From the NCBI GenBank assembly GCA_036274645.1, contig DASUFH010000226.1, positions 1 through 12,203 of the forward strand: 12,203 nucleotides of DNA, written 5' to 3'. Below are positions 1-6,607 of the stretch, piece by piece (the first letter of the stretch is position 1; every line of letters starts with the position of its first letter). Source of the stretch: DASUFH01 sp036274645 (lineage in GTDB: Bacteria > Acidobacteriota > Terriglobia > 20CM-2-55-15). The notes under the pieces are model-generated. The model did not search any database and was not told the DNA's origin. It saw nothing but the letters and a program-made list of their open reading frames with translations. The translations under genes and the position numbers were made by a program.

Positions 1-1368
1 GTACTTCTCGCGGGCGTCCGCCGCGTAAGGAATCGGTCCCACGGTGGCGCGGACTTCGAGCTGCTTGTGACGCTCGACGGTGGGCTTGCTGGTGCCGCCG
101 TTGGGTTCGCCCCAGACGAGGGTCACTTCGGTTCCCACTTCAGCGTGTTCCACATCCAGAATGCCCAGTGTGAGCATCGTGCGCTCGTTGTAGCTGTAGC
201 TGCCGAACGTGGACAGACCGACCATCTTGCCGCCCTTTAACACCTTGTCATAGCTGAGGGAGGCGTAGTTCGTCAGCGGCAGGTCGAGATACTTGTAGTT
301 CTCTCCGCCCTTGTCGAACATCGAACGGAAGATCTTCGCCACATCGTCGCCGTTCCACGCCAGCGTGACCTTCTTGCGCGGCGGGTTCTTGCCGATCTTT
401 TCCAGGGCCTCGCGGCCGACGAAGTCGTGATCGAACTTGACGAACGGGCCGTATCCGAGATCGTACGGCGTCAGGTAGTAGTCCTCGACGTTGTCCGATT
501 CAAAGCTGCCGCCCAGCGACGCGGTCGCCTCGTAGCCGGCGCCGGGGAGCCACTGGCGATAGGCCTTCATCTTGTCGCCGGAGTAAACGGCCGGCATGGG
601 CGACGGGATCCAGCCCGATTCCAGGGTGTTCGTCGCATATGCGCGCGAGCCGACTTCGCGGATGCCGAACTCCTTGCCGGCTTCCATGATGGCGTTCCGG
701 ATCTCGTGGCGTTCCTCATGGGGGCCCCAGATCTCCAGGCCGGGCTCGCCCGCCATACCGTGACGCAGGGTGCGCACCTTGCGGCCGGCAATGTTCATAT
801 CGCTCATGTGGAAGAATTTCAGATCCGGCACGGGGCTGCCATTCAGCTTGTTGATCACCCTGGAGGCGTTGGGACCCTGAATCTGGTAGCGATAGAGGCG
901 GCGCACAATCGGAACATCGCGGGCGATCGAACGTTCATCGCGCGAGATCTCCACGTTGTATTTGCCCATGACGGCCTGGTACTGAACCCAGTTGTGGATC
1001 GAGGGACGGCCGACCAGAACGAGCTTGTTCGTATCGAGATGGAAGAGGATCGCGTCGCCGAGCACGTGTCCGTCGGGGCTGCAGCCGATATATTGCTTGG
1101 CCCGGTTCACGGGGAAATTCGCGAAGCTGTTGATGCCGAAGTCGGAAAACAGTTTCACCGCATCGGGGCCCTCCACGAACATGTCGGCCATATGGTACGA
1201 CTGGTGGAAGAGCACGCAGGTTTCTCTCCAGGCGCGCTGTTCGTCCCTCCAGTTCGAAAACTCCGAAGCCACGACGGGATAGACATATGGCCCGAGCTGC
1301 GAGTTACGCATCATTTTTACGGGATTTCCGGCGGCTTGGATCGCCTCGTCCAGATTCTTATAGCTCAC
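1..1368 (-). CDS. ligM: Tetrahydrofolate-dependent vanillate/3-O-methylgallate O-demethylase, LigM type (C-terminus cut by window edge)
   Basis: GcvT/aminomethyltransferase-fold enzyme that moves the aryl O-methyl group of vanillate or 3-O-methylgallate to tetrahydrofolate in the cytoplasm, giving protocatechuate or gallate. The 456 residues visible run colinear with Sphingobium LigM (about 471 aa, from memory), so only about 15 residues are missing. Shared blocks include RNSQLGPYVYP (21-31), FSNWRDEQRAWR (37-48), LRHGMAGEPGLEIWGP (201-216), GSRAY (240-244), TLESGWIPSP (248-257), GYGPFVKFDHDFVGR (305-319) and TLAWNGDD. H59, R121 and Y244 fall where I recall LigM active-site residues. The GTG start is chosen because AAGGAG lies 11 nt upstream, an in-frame TAA closes the frame just before it, and the N-terminus aligns with LigM; the next in-frame ATG is at codon 19. 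The frame has no stop in the window. DesA (syringate demethylase) is the close alternative, but LigM fits better. Confidence 0.93.
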   Translation of the reverse strand, partial: MSYKNLDEAIQAAGNPVKMMRNSQLGPYVYPVVASEFSNWRDEQRAWRETCVLFHQSYHMADMFVEGPDAVKLFSDFGINSFANFPVNRAKQYIGCSPDGHVLGDAILFHLDTNKLVLVGRPSIHNWVQYQAVMGKYNVEISRDERSIARDVPIVRRLYRYQIQGPNASRVINKLNGSPVPDLKFFHMSDMNIAGRKVRTLRHGMAGEPGLEIWGPHEERHEIRNAIMEAGKEFGIREVGSRAYATNTLESGWIPSPMPAVYSGDKMKAYRQWLPGAGYEATASLGGSFESDNVEDYYLTPYDLGYGPFVKFDHDFVGREALEKIGKNPPRKKVTLAWNGDDVAKIFRSMFDKGGENYKYLDLPLTNYASLSYDKVLKGGKMVGLSTFGSYSYNERTMLTLGILDVEHAEVGTEVTLVWGEPNGGTSKPTVERHKQLEVRATVGPIPYAADAREKY

Positions 1369-1739
1369 GATTAGTTGGTCTCCTTACGTTGGGTTAAAAA
1401 CTTTCGGTCCTGCCCAGGAGCGGCAATTTGATCTGGCGGGCCAGCCGCCCCTGGCGGCGGTTTTGGAGCAGGCCTGATCGGGCGCCGCGGTCCGTCTTCA
1501 GCAACCGGAGAGAATAGTCAAAAAGGGGTCGGCCGGGCAATTTAAAAAGCTCCGGACCCACAGGATTTCCTTCACTCGGCCAGGCTTAATGCCCCGTTTT
1601 TCACACCGTTGAACGCGGTCGTTTTCCCTCCAATCGCTGTGGTATGTTGTGCCGCAATTGCCTGGAGGCACAACTCAATGATCATGCTCGCGTCGATGGC
1701 CAGGGAGTAATTCCCCGGATTTTTCGAGGAGATCCTTCA
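1369..1739. other. Divergent intergenic region between ligM and the PQQ dehydrogenase
   Basis: The 371-base spacer separates two outward-reading genes and should hold both promoters. I found no convincing -35/-10 pair. It contains an inverted repeat at 1444-1458 (GCCGCC, 3-nt loop, GGCGGC) in the ligM leader, and a second at 1646-1674 upstream of the PQQ gene (GTTGTGCC, 13-nt gap, GGCACAAC). An open frame extends the downstream gene up to 1644, but it overlaps the second repeat and has no ribosome site, so I treat it as non-coding leader. Confidence 0.5.
1646..1674. promoter_or_regulatory. Inverted repeat in the leader of the PQQ dehydrogenase gene
   Basis: Two perfect 8-bp arms, GTTGTGCC (1646-1653) and GGCACAAC (1667-1674), are separated by 13 nt and lie about 65 nt before the ATG at 1740. 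The spacing suits either a dimeric regulator site or a leader hairpin. The sequence alone does not decide which, and no regulator gene is adjacent. Confidence 0.35.
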
Positions 1740-3764
1740 ATGCAGAAAATACTGCTCGGAATTCTGTTGATGACGGGCGCGCTCATGCCTCCGGTCGCGC
1801 GAAAGTTCGACACATGGAAGGGCTACGGCGGAGGCGCCGATCAATCCCAGTATTCCTCCCTGAGCCAGATCAACAGGAACAACGTGAGCCAGTTGCAGAT
1901 TGCCTGGACCTACCAGACCGGAAGCGGTCAGACGACGAATCCCCTGGTTGTGGACGGCCTGATGTATGTGCCGCGTCAGGGCAGCGTGGTCGCATTGAAC
2001 GCCGCCACCGGAGAAGAAGTGTGGACGAGTCCGGGCGCCACATCCAGCCGGGGCATGAACTTCTGGCAAAGCGCGGATGGCAAGGATCGGCGCCTGATCA
2101 TTATCAGCGGCGGCCAGATCAAACAGATCAACGCGGCCACCGGCGAAACCGTCTCGACCATCGATACGACGGCCAATACCGACCGGCGGATCTCCGCGCC
2201 GAGCGGCAATCCCGGCCGCGTCTACAAGAACCTGATGATCGTGACGTCGCGGGCCGACGGCGCGAACTTCGACTCCACGCCCGGTGACGTTCAGGCGTTT
2301 GACCTCCTCACGGGCGAACGCAAATGGACATTCCACAGCGTGCCCATGCCGGGTGAATTCGGGGCGGACACGTGGCCGGCCGAAGCGCTGACGCCTCCCA
2401 ACCAGGCTGGCGGCGTGCACAACTGGAGCGAGTTCACGGTGGATGAGGAAACCGGCATCGTGTTCGTCCCCTTTGGAACCGCCCGCTACGATTTCTACGG
2501 CGGCAACCGGAAAGGCAACGACCTGTTCGCCAACAGCCTCGTGGCGCTCAACGCCAACACCGGCGAGCGGATCTGGCATTACCAGATGATTCACCACGAT
2601 CTCTGGGACTACGACCTGCCCACAGCGGCAAAGCTGCTCACCATCCACAAGGACGGACGGGATATCGACGTCGTCGCGCAGCCGACGAAACACGGGTTCC
2701 TTTTTGTACTGAACCGCAAGACTGGCGAGCCCATCTGGCCGATCGAGGAAAGGCCCGTTCCGCAATCGGATGTGCCCGGCGAGTACTCTTCCCCGACACA
2801 GCCCTTTCCCACCAAACCGAAGCCCTTCGCCCGTCAGTCGTTTACGGAGAAGGACATCAATCCATTCATCAGCGATCAATGCAAGGAGCTGATCAAGCAG
2901 TTCCTCGCCAGCTCGCGCAACGAAGGGTTATTCACGCCACCCAGCATGAAGGGCTCGATCGAACTGCCCGGACACAATGGCGGCGCGAACTGGGGCAGTT
3001 CCGCGGTCGACCCGACCAGGGGCAGGCTTTATGTCTTTTCCAAGGAACTCCCGACCTATCTGAAGATCTCCGCTCCCGATGGTGGAAACGGACGCGGCGG
3101 TAGCGCGCCCTCTTGTGGAGAAGCAGGCGGCGGACGCGGAGCGGAGGGCGCCGCGGGAGCCGGCCGAGGCGGAGCCGGTGGTCGTGGCGCTGGAGCGGGC
3201 GGACGTGGCGCTGGAACGGGCGGTGGACGCGGAGCCGGTGGCGGCGCCGCCACTGGCGCCGGCGGTGGCGCGCGCGCCTGGCGGCCGGAAGGCTTCGTGG
3301 AATACGCAGCCAGCTATGACTTCATGCAGACGGCTTCCAGCGAGGACGGCGTCAGGAGCATGTCCATTATCGGTCCGCCCTGGTCGCAGCTGACCGCCTA
3401 CGATCTGAATACTGGAGAGATCCTCTGGCAGCGGCCCAACGGCGGCGTTGCAGCGCTGGGCGAGGCCGGCAAGGAAATCGGCGCGATCGCTCCTCGCGGC
3501 GGCATCGTCGTAACGGCGGGTGGCCTCGTGTTTACCGGCACGTCGTCGGATCGCAAGCTTCACGCCTACGATCAGGACACTGGAAAGCTGATATGGGAAA
3601 CGGTTCTTCCGGCCGCTCCGGAAGGCGTCCCGGCGGTGTACCAGGTCAACGGCAAGGAGTACATCGCGGTACCAACGGGTGGTGGGACCGTGTTCCAGGT
3701 AAGCGGCGGGGTTGCGCTGCCGGCGCCGGGACCTGCGCAATACGTCGTGTTCTCGTTACCGTAA
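1740..3764 (+). CDS. Secreted PQQ-dependent dehydrogenase (quinoprotein glucose/quinate dehydrogenase superfamily) with Gly-rich insert
   Basis: A 674-aa periplasmic eight-bladed beta-propeller quinoprotein expected to oxidise an alcohol, sugar or cyclic polyol with bound PQQ. The substrate cannot be read from sequence. A short signal peptide (about 1-20) precedes the family opening W-K-G-YGGG (26-32) and QINRNNVSQL (43-52). HHDLWDYDLP (285-294) is the signature of membrane-type glucose and quinate/shikimate dehydrogenases; KHGFLFVLNRKTGEPIWP (318-335), GHNGGANWGS (411-420) and GGLVFTGTSSDRKLHAYD (594-611) are further propeller blocks. There is no CxxCH heme motif and no N-terminal membrane domain. 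Residues about 448-512 form a Gly/Ala/Arg low-complexity insert between propeller blades. Start: ATG 1740 has AGGAG at 1727-1731, 8 nt away, and starts the signal peptide; the frame extends upstream to 1644 without a ribosome site. Quinate dehydrogenase is an attractive reading because it feeds protocatechuate, but that is inference. Confidence 0.88.
   Translation: MQKILLGILLMTGALMPPVARKFDTWKGYGGGADQSQYSSLSQINRNNVSQLQIAWTYQTGSGQTTNPLVVDGLMYVPRQGSVVALNAATGEEVWTSPGATSSRGMNFWQSADGKDRRLIIISGGQIKQINAATGETVSTIDTTANTDRRISAPSGNPGRVYKNLMIVTSRADGANFDSTPGDVQAFDLLTGERKWTFHSVPMPGEFGADTWPAEALTPPNQAGGVHNWSEFTVDEETGIVFVPFGTARYDFYGGNRKGNDLFANSLVALNANTGERIWHYQMIHHDLWDYDLPTAAKLLTIHKDGRDIDVVAQPTKHGFLFVLNRKTGEPIWPIEERPVPQSDVPGEYSSPTQPFPTKPKPFARQSFTEKDINPFISDQCKELIKQFLASSRNEGLFTPPSMKGSIELPGHNGGANWGSSAVDPTRGRLYVFSKELPTYLKISAPDGGNGRGGSAPSCGEAGGGRGAEGAAGAGRGGAGGRGAGAGGRGAGTGGGRGAGGGAATGAGGGARAWRPEGFVEYAASYDFMQTASSEDGVRSMSIIGPPWSQLTAYDLNTGEILWQRPNGGVAALGEAGKEIGAIAPRGGIVVTAGGLVFTGTSSDRKLHAYDQDTGKLIWETVLPAAPEGVPAVYQVNGKEYIAVPTGGGTVFQVSGGVALPAPGPAQYVVFSLP
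3081..3275 (+). repeat. Gly/Ala/Arg low-complexity coding segment inside the PQQ dehydrogenase
   Basis: GGC/GGA/GCG-rich coding DNA encodes about 65 residues built of imperfect GRGAG, GAGGRG and GGGRGAG units, with one Cys (residue 459). It falls after the blade ending PTYLKIS and before the blade starting at about WRPEGFVEYAA, so it is probably a surface loop expansion. The DNA is simple enough to slip during replication, so copy number may vary between strains. Confidence 0.8.
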
Positions 3765-3787
3765 CGTAAACGCTTTCCCTTCTCTCC

Positions 3788-3969
3788 CGCGCTTCACGCA
3801 CGGGGAGCGATTCCCTGCCTCCACGGTTTTCCATTTTCCATTGCCTGTTATCCATTGTGACTTGAACTTCTTTCATTGTTCGCTGGCCGGTTGGCCGATC
3901 CGACAAATTACTAAGTGAAGCAGTTAATGGTGAACAGCCAACAGTTAATGATTAAGTGGGGAAACCGCA
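3788..3969 (+). repeat. Intergenic repeat, left block, copy 1
   Basis: About 180 bp closely similar, in the same orientation, to 5915-6097. It begins near CGCGCTTCAC and ends at GGGGAAACCGCA. Inside it, 3831-3882 is a 52-bp core that occurs four times in the window: here and at 5958-6009 on the plus strand, and at 5106-5157 and 6977-7028 as the reverse complement. The 3' part is also the left arm of a long inverted repeat. It follows the PQQ gene stop by 23 nt. Confidence 0.9.
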
Positions 3970-4079
3970 CTCCTAAGAAACTCCGCTTCGTGACGATGCA
4001 GAGATAAGCGTGTCCCCCACTTATTCATTAACTGTTGGCTGTTCACTATTAACTGCTTCACTTAGTTATTGATCGGATC
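3897..4079. repeat. Long imperfect inverted repeat (65-bp arms, 53-nt loop)
   Basis: Arms 3897-3961 and 4015-4079 are complementary with about five mismatches. Within the arms CAGTTAATG recurs (as CAGTTAATGG and ACAGTTAATG). The transcript would fold into a very long hairpin, which could also stop read-through from the PQQ gene. The related copy at 5915-6097 keeps only the left arm. The shape resembles a miniature inverted-repeat element or folded intergenic repeat; no transposase is nearby and target duplications are not obvious. Confidence 0.85.
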
Positions 4080-4151
4080 TGACCCGCAGCAGCGCAACGA
4101 CTTAAAGACGATTGTCTTCTCTCATTGGTCGCTGCTTTTACAGCCTTGAAC

Positions 4152-4160
4152 TGATATAAC
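4152..4160 (+). promoter_or_regulatory. Possible extended -10 promoter of the secreted two-domain protein gene
   Basis: TGATATAAC fits the extended -10 form TGn-TATAAT with one mismatch and lies 41 nt before the GTG at 4202. A -35 box at normal spacing is not clear, which is tolerated for extended -10 promoters. The AT-rich patch stands out against the GC-rich surroundings. Confidence 0.4.
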
Positions 4161-4177
4161 CTGTCCCTTATGTCAGA

Positions 4178-4194
4178 ACACCTGCAGCAGGTGT
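4178..4194. promoter_or_regulatory. Perfect 17-bp palindrome at the translation start region
   Basis: ACACCTGC-A-GCAGGTGT has 8-bp arms around one central base. It lies between the putative -10 and the GTG start at 4202, and contains the only purine-rich stretch (GCAGG) that could serve as ribosome site. It could be a repressor operator or an RNA hairpin that hides the ribosome site. Confidence 0.45.
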
Positions 4195-4201
4195 GGAAAA
4201 C

Positions 4202-5062
4202 GTGAACATCAGCATTTCTCGAATCTCAACACTGCTATTCGTCCCGATCGTGGCCCTCGGCTGTTTGGCGGCGCCCGGATTCTCCCAAGGCGGAGGCCCC
4301 TTCCATGACAATACCCGGCTTCTTTTCCGGGAAACTTTCGAGGGGTTTTCCAGTCGGTTGTGCATTTCGAAGGAAATGAGCCAGGAGCCAATCGGAAAGC
4401 CCGCGCTCTCCATAACCCGCATCATTGATGAGAGTATCGAATCAATTCGCAAACAAAAACCGGAGAAGAAGCGTGACCCCAAACCCCGCGCGACGCTCGA
4501 AGGGATGGCGCTCAGCGAAAACGGTGAGCCGGCCAGGGACATTGAGATTCATCTTCTGGGATTGGACTCTCCATCAAACTACTGGGGATGCACGGACGCC
4601 AGGGGACGGTATTCCGTTAACGCGCTCCCTGGGAACTACGTGGCATGCGTGCTGTACAGAGGCGGGATCGGTCTCTGCCGGGACTTTGCGCTCCGCAAGG
4701 AGCGAAAGACGCAGAGCGACCTCCATCTCGCGTTCTTCACAAGAGTAGAACCGGGAGATCTGCTGCGGCGTCTGCCAACGGGTTCAGGAGGCTCTATATT
4801 TTCCAGCATCGAAGGAGCTGTTTTCCACGGGCAGGCGCCGGTCCCGGGAATAAACGTCGAGATCCGTCCGCTTGGAAAGACTCCGGCGGAGCCTCTCGCG
4901 ACGATCACATTTCTCCAGGGACGGTATTCGCTGACGGCTCCTCCAGGCGAATACACGGTCTGCGTCGTATACAGAGGCGCATCCCGTTTGTGCCGGATTG
5001 CCAGCCTGCGTCAAGGTCGAAGGATTGTCAGTGATTTCAACCTTGAGGACCTCGACGAATAG
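4202..5062 (+). CDS. Secreted protein with two tandem carboxypeptidase-regulatory-like beta-sandwich repeats
   Basis: A 286-aa exported protein of unknown function. Residues 1-29 look like a signal peptide ending near AAPGFSQ; ALGC at 18-21 is only a weak lipobox. A charged linker (about 60-95) follows, then two homologous domains, about 97-176 and 202-281, that resemble the CarboxypepD_reg-like fold. Both share GRYS, then PG-x-Y, then the pattern C-V-x-Y-R-G-x3-L-C-R, an LR, and a terminal SD-x-x-L. The Cys pairs (149/159 and 254/264) may form disulfides in the periplasm. GTG 4202 is chosen over the in-frame GTG 4193 because 4193 lies inside the palindrome at 4178-4194 and too close to any ribosome site; 4202 starts directly at the signal peptide. 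The gene is monocistronic and sits as cargo between inverted repeats, suggesting accessory status. Function unknown; binding or structural rather than catalytic is my guess. Confidence 0.82.
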   Translation: MNISISRISTLLFVPIVALGCLAAPGFSQGGGPFHDNTRLLFRETFEGFSSRLCISKEMSQEPIGKPALSITRIIDESIESIRKQKPEKKRDPKPRATLEGMALSENGEPARDIEIHLLGLDSPSNYWGCTDARGRYSVNALPGNYVACVLYRGGIGLCRDFALRKERKTQSDLHLAFFTRVEPGDLLRRLPTGSGGSIFSSIEGAVFHGQAPVPGINVEIRPLGKTPAEPLATITFLQGRYSLTAPPGEYTVCVVYRGASRLCRIASLRQGRRIVSDFNLEDLDE

Positions 5063-5165
5063 GGCTGCGGGACTTTCAAAGGAACCTGGCGGCGCGGTTG
5101 GTCAACGAACAATGAAAGAAGCTCAAGTCACAATCGATAACAGGCAATGGAAAATGGACAAGTAA

Positions 5166-5201
5166 AAAAGGGGAACGCTTAGTCCAAAGCGTTCCCCTTT
5201 T
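5166..5201 (-). terminator. Intrinsic terminator, copy 1
   Basis: A perfect 15-bp stem (AAAAGGGGAACGCTT with AAGCGTTCCCCTTTT) encloses a 6-nt loop. On the minus strand the stem is followed by six Ts; on the plus strand by four. It can therefore also end transcription of the gene stopping at 5062. It is the twin of 7037-7072. Confidence 0.88.
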
Positions 5202-5221
5202 GACTGACTACGATTTGGCTT

Positions 5222-5400
5222 TTACTTCGCGTCCCATCCCGACGGCTGCGGCATGATTTCCATGAACGCTTCAACCGCGTGGATAGCGCCGCCATACACC
5301 TTGAACGTTTCCCAGCAGGCCAGCGATCCGTTCTGACCATTCGCGCCCATCACCGATCCCGGGCCGAAATCCTGACGAAGCCAGACGATCCCCTTTTCTT
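5222..5400 (-). pseudogene. 3' remnant of a DUF8021-like gene
   Basis: The frame reads from position 5400 to TAA at 5222-5224 and encodes about 59 residues nearly identical to the C-terminus of the intact neighbour at 7093-7983: IVWLRQDFGPGS, NGS-x-ACWE, KVYGGAIHAVEAFMEIMPQ, SGWDAK. Two codons are lost (GTP becomes P). The remaining codons are open, but the first about 235 codons, including signal peptide and start, are missing: upstream of 5400 the sequence is unrelated. It is a truncated paralog, not expected to give an exported protein. Confidence 0.88.
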
Positions 5401-5496
5401 ACCATCGCCATGTACTCCCGGTATCTACCCTCCCCCTCCCAGGATGTTGTGGAACCTCCCCAGTCGACACTGGAGGATGATTCTCAGACCTCTTCC

Positions 5497-5865
5497 CTAC
5501 TTGCTCTTTGCGTCTTTCCCATCTGAAGGAGCGCCGCCCGTAAGGGGCTTCGGGACCTGCCACACAGTTACGTACGCTCCTCCTCCAACGGGGAACGGGC
5601 CGAGCATTTTACCGGTCGAAGATAAGATGTCCTTTAACAGAACGATGAAGGGCGGGTGAATTCCGCGAGTCTTCTCCAAATACACGGAGTGTTCACTGTT
5701 CTCCTTCGCTGGATAGCCGGCCACTGTAATGACGTCACCGACCTTCAACGTCCCTCCTTCCCATCCGCTTCGCTTTGCAAGGGATGGCGCCGGACCTTCA
5801 AGAAGCCATGTTTTCGTCTTGCGCCCGCATCATTAAGCGTCGACTTCGAGCCAGATATTAGGAAG
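5497..5865 (-). pseudogene. Decayed DUF6152-like gene (5'-truncated, with in-frame stops)
   Basis: Read on the minus strand, one frame gives LPNIWLEVDA, two stops (5830-5835), then GRKTKTWLLEG, PAPSLAKRSGWEGGT and LKVGDVITVAGYPAKENS, running on to TAG at 5497. The order N-P-x-x-W, W-x-x-EG, L-x-x-R-x-GW, LK-x-GD-x-x-TV-x-G-x-x-AK-x-x-S is how I remember the small exported DUF6152 family. The N-terminal part (signal peptide and HHSF region) is absent; the frame degrades before the repeat at 5915. The last about 55 residues (LEKTRGIHPPF onward) do not fit the family and may be another frameshift or a longer variant. A downstream TTG at 5748 could allow an 83-aa product, but no good ribosome site supports it. 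Confidence 0.6.
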
Positions 5866-5914
5866 GCGGAGAGAGTCAGGCAACTAGCAGTCGGTGCTAA
5901 ACAGCCTTCGTGAG

Positions 5915-6097
5915 CGCGCTTCACCGCGCGGGAGCGATTCCCTGCCACCACGGTTTTCCGTTTTCCATTGCCTGTTGTCGATTGTGACTTGAACTTCTTT
6001 CATTGTTCGCTGGCCGGCTGGGCGGATCCGACCAATAACTAAGTGAAGCAGCTAATAGTGAACAGCCAGCAGTTAATGATTAAGCGGGGAAACCGCA
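5915..6097 (+). repeat. Intergenic repeat, left block, copy 2
   Basis: It matches 3788-3969 in the same orientation over about 180 bp, including the 52-bp core (5958-6009) and one arm of the long inverted repeat. The partner arm present in copy 1 is missing; instead the sequence runs into the vapC downstream region. Its left edge cuts the DUF6152-like remnant. Confidence 0.9.
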
Positions 6098-6125
6098 TAC
6101 CGTCAACTTTCCGCTACGATCGGGA

Positions 6126-6155
6126 CAGTTGCGCAAGAAACAGTTGCGCAAGAAA
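6126..6155. repeat. Perfect 15-bp tandem duplication downstream of vapC
   Basis: CAGTTGCGCAAGAAA occurs twice back to back. It lies 23 bp beyond the vapC stop on the minus strand, between the toxin gene and the repeat block. TTGCGCAA inside each unit is an 8-bp palindrome. No role is evident; a recent slippage duplication is the simplest reading. Confidence 0.8.
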
Positions 6156-6178
6156 GCGTAACGGGCAGAATCTACCGA

Positions 6179-6607
6179 TCACTCGTCGGCCGTCAGCGGA
6201 TTCTTGACGCGCACCGTTCCGTACCGCTGCCCATCGGTCAGATCCTCGGAATACAGAATCTCGGCGCCAGAAGCGTGAGCCGCCTGTATCACCAGGGCAT
6301 CCCAGAACGAAATCTGGTATCTCGCTTCCAGATCCAACGCCTCCAGGATCGAATCGGCCCCGTTCACGACTACCTGCCAGGTGAGGTAGTCCGATACAAC
6401 CTCCCGCGTACCCTTCGCATCGAGAGGGTTCTTCGTTTTTCGGCGCAGGTTGACCGCCAGTTCCTGCAGGACCTGGGTGCTGACGACACCAGAGCGTCGT
6501 TCCCACAAGTCCTCGATGAGCGCCTTGGCTCGCACGTGCTTCTCGCCCGCAGCAGCGTCGTGGGCGTACATCAGGATGTTCGTGTCAACGAAGTACCTAT
6601 CGCTCAT
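6179..6607 (-). CDS. vapC: VapC-type PIN-domain toxin (ribonuclease)
   Basis: A 142-aa PIN-domain protein, the toxin of a type II toxin-antitoxin pair; family members cut specific RNAs such as tRNA or rRNA using Mg2+ held by acidic residues. FVDTNILMYAHD (6-17) opens the domain with D8; E49 in LQELA, D103 in FWDALV and D122 in SEDL complete the usual acidic set, so the active site looks intact. Length is normal. The ATG at 6607 overlaps the end of vapB by 11 nt and has no strong ribosome site, suggesting translational coupling. The RNA target cannot be deduced. Confidence 0.93.
   Translation of the reverse strand: MSDRYFVDTNILMYAHDAAAGEKHVRAKALIEDLWERRSGVVSTQVLQELAVNLRRKTKNPLDAKGTREVVSDYLTWQVVVNGADSILEALDLEARYQISFWDALVIQAAHASGAEILYSEDLTDGQRYGTVRVKNPLTADE

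Larger units (their letters stand above)
5098..5400 (-). repeat. Duplicated right block, copy 1 (repeat core + terminator + 3' end of DUF8021-like gene)
   Basis: This 303-bp block closely matches 6969-7277, with scattered substitutions and one 6-bp deletion. It contains, in order, the reverse-complement 52-bp core (5106-5157), an intrinsic terminator and the last about 60 codons of a DUF8021-like gene. Similarity stops abruptly after position 5400. It is best explained as a segmental duplication of the 3' end of the gene at 7093-7983. Confidence 0.9.

Noticed and set aside
427..1374. 315-aa open frame on the plus strand opposite ligM
   Set aside because: It is a shadow: the minus strand gives a continuous 456-residue match to LigM, while this frame has no recognisable motif and no ribosome site.
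1644..1739. N-terminal extension of the PQQ dehydrogenase starting at ATG 1644
   Set aside because: The extension would precede a signal peptide, overlaps an inverted repeat and lacks a ribosome site, whereas ATG 1740 has AGGAG at ideal spacing.
1737..2879. 380-aa open frame on the minus strand opposite the PQQ dehydrogenase
   Set aside because: High GC with few stops opposite a real gene produces long antisense frames; the translation resembles no family.
2928..3740. 270-aa minus-strand frame over the Gly-rich insert
   Set aside because: Its low-complexity Ala/Ser/Arg stretch is just the reverse complement of the Gly-rich codons of the quinoprotein.
5279..5659. 126-aa plus-strand frame across the duplicated block
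   Set aside because: It is antisense to the DUF8021-like remnant, and its first part is mirrored by a similar shadow frame opposite the intact gene at 7156 onward.
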